64,000 bases of DNA, from the NCBI GenBank assembly GCA_964520425.1, contig CAZFMX010000002.1, positions 49,251 to 113,250 of the forward strand. Direction: 5' to 3'. How positions within the stretch are numbered: position 1 is the first letter of the stretch; each line of letters begins with the position of its first letter. This stretch comes from JAFGFY01 sp964520425 (GTDB lineage: Bacteria; Desulfobacterota; DSM-4660; Desulfatiglandales; HGW-15). The notes below the pieces were generated by a model. The model searched no databases and was not told the DNA's origin. It saw only the letters and a list, made by a program, of their open reading frames with translations. Made by a program: the position numbers and the translations under genes. Below are positions 63,743 to 64,000 of this stretch, in pieces.

Positions 63743-64000
63743 CTAATGATTAATCAATTTCGAGATCTTACGGAAATGGTAGCCATAGATCGAGAATGTA
63801 ATGGCCAACGAGATTAATCGCGGCCGGCAAAAAAGAGTCCAGGATAAAATCTTCCAATACTGGAATCGTTCTCTACCGAAAAGTCCCAGGCGAATGCTTG
63901 AGCGAAATGCAGCGATCAAGCGTTGAAAATCGAGAGGAATCCTTGCGGTTTTAGGCATCTCATACTCCCGGAGGAATGTCATCATACGTTTATAATAATG
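63743..64000 (-). CDS. 3' end of a B12-binding radical SAM protein (partial)
   Basis: The last 85 codons of a gene that continues beyond the window; the frame is open to base 64000 (HYYKRMMTFLREYE at the edge). LDFQRLIAAFRSSIRLG, ERFQYWKILSWTLFCRP and AITFSIYGYHFRK are typical of the C-terminal DUF4070 region of cobalamin-binding radical SAM proteins. The catalytic part is outside, so the reaction is unknown. An internal Met at 63985 is not the true start. Confidence 0.75.
   Translation of the reverse strand, partial: HYYKRMMTFLREYEMPKTARIPLDFQRLIAAFRSSIRLGLFGRERFQYWKILSWTLFCRPRLISLAITFSIYGYHFRKISKLINH

Overview
The window looks like a chromosomal segment of a deltaproteobacterium (Desulfobacterota-type). 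That is an inference from gene content and order: ispE, tRNA-Gln, prs, a CTC-type rplY, pth, carD, an RluD-type synthase, rho, rpmE, prfA and prmC run together on the minus strand, accompanied by a pump-type pyrophosphatase, a DUF1844 protein, methylmalonyl-CoA epimerase, FdhD/MobA and a PabB-PabC fusion. Most genes are housekeeping. No phage, integrase, intact transposase, CRISPR array or rRNA was seen.

Layout. 0.3-3.4 kb: groES-groEL with a clear terminator, then a UDP-glucuronate-epimerase-like gene. 3.4-7.4 kb (minus): a small membrane protein, a YhcC-type radical SAM protein and the proton/sodium pyrophosphatase. 7.4-8.5 kb: a 1.1 kb structured non-coding stretch. 8.5-18.1 kb (plus): a complete chemotaxis-type signalling cluster (receptor, HTH-receiver regulator, HPt protein, CheA with two CheW-like domains, CheW, CheB, CheR, CheY). 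18.6-19.4 kb: an apparently 5'-truncated metal permease. 19.9-34.7 kb (minus): the translation/housekeeping block plus isoprenoid (ispE), HtrA protease, serA and a FadL-type porin. 34.9-39.5 kb (plus): mce, fdhD-mobA, a DUF21/CBS membrane protein and a nucleotidyltransferase-like orphan. 39.6-46.1 kb (minus): a PilZ-like protein, two paralogous transmembrane SPOR-domain proteins (one 1166 aa with 207-bp tandem repeats) and an Arg/Asp-rich small protein. 46.5-49.5 kb (minus): pabA-pabBC behind a candidate attenuator. 49.5-52.6 kb: palindromic repeats around an RmlD-like gene, then a CBS/ACT protein. 52.6-60 kb (minus): glnS, then birA-bioF-bioA-bioD behind a near-perfect BirA operator. 60.4-64 kb: a nucleosidase-like protein, an HPr-domain fusion, pyrF, and the 3' end of a B12-type radical SAM gene that runs off the window.

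Most unusual content. (1) A family of five palindromic repeats (about 190-200 bp, one 114-bp deletion derivative) whose inner arms differ from copy to copy yet stay self-complementary; three sit in or beside the biotin operon. A second palindromic family flanks the RmlD-like gene. (2) The PilZ / SPOR / Arg-rich cluster, a plausible uncharacterised envelope system. (3) A C-terminal HPr domain fused to a large unknown helical domain, keeping the catalytic His but not the Ser46-type site. (4) Leader hairpins with U-runs directly before pabA and glnS that look like attenuators or small RNAs. Start codons were moved inward from the longest reading frame wherever a ribosome binding site or family alignment argued for it; these choices are stated per gene.
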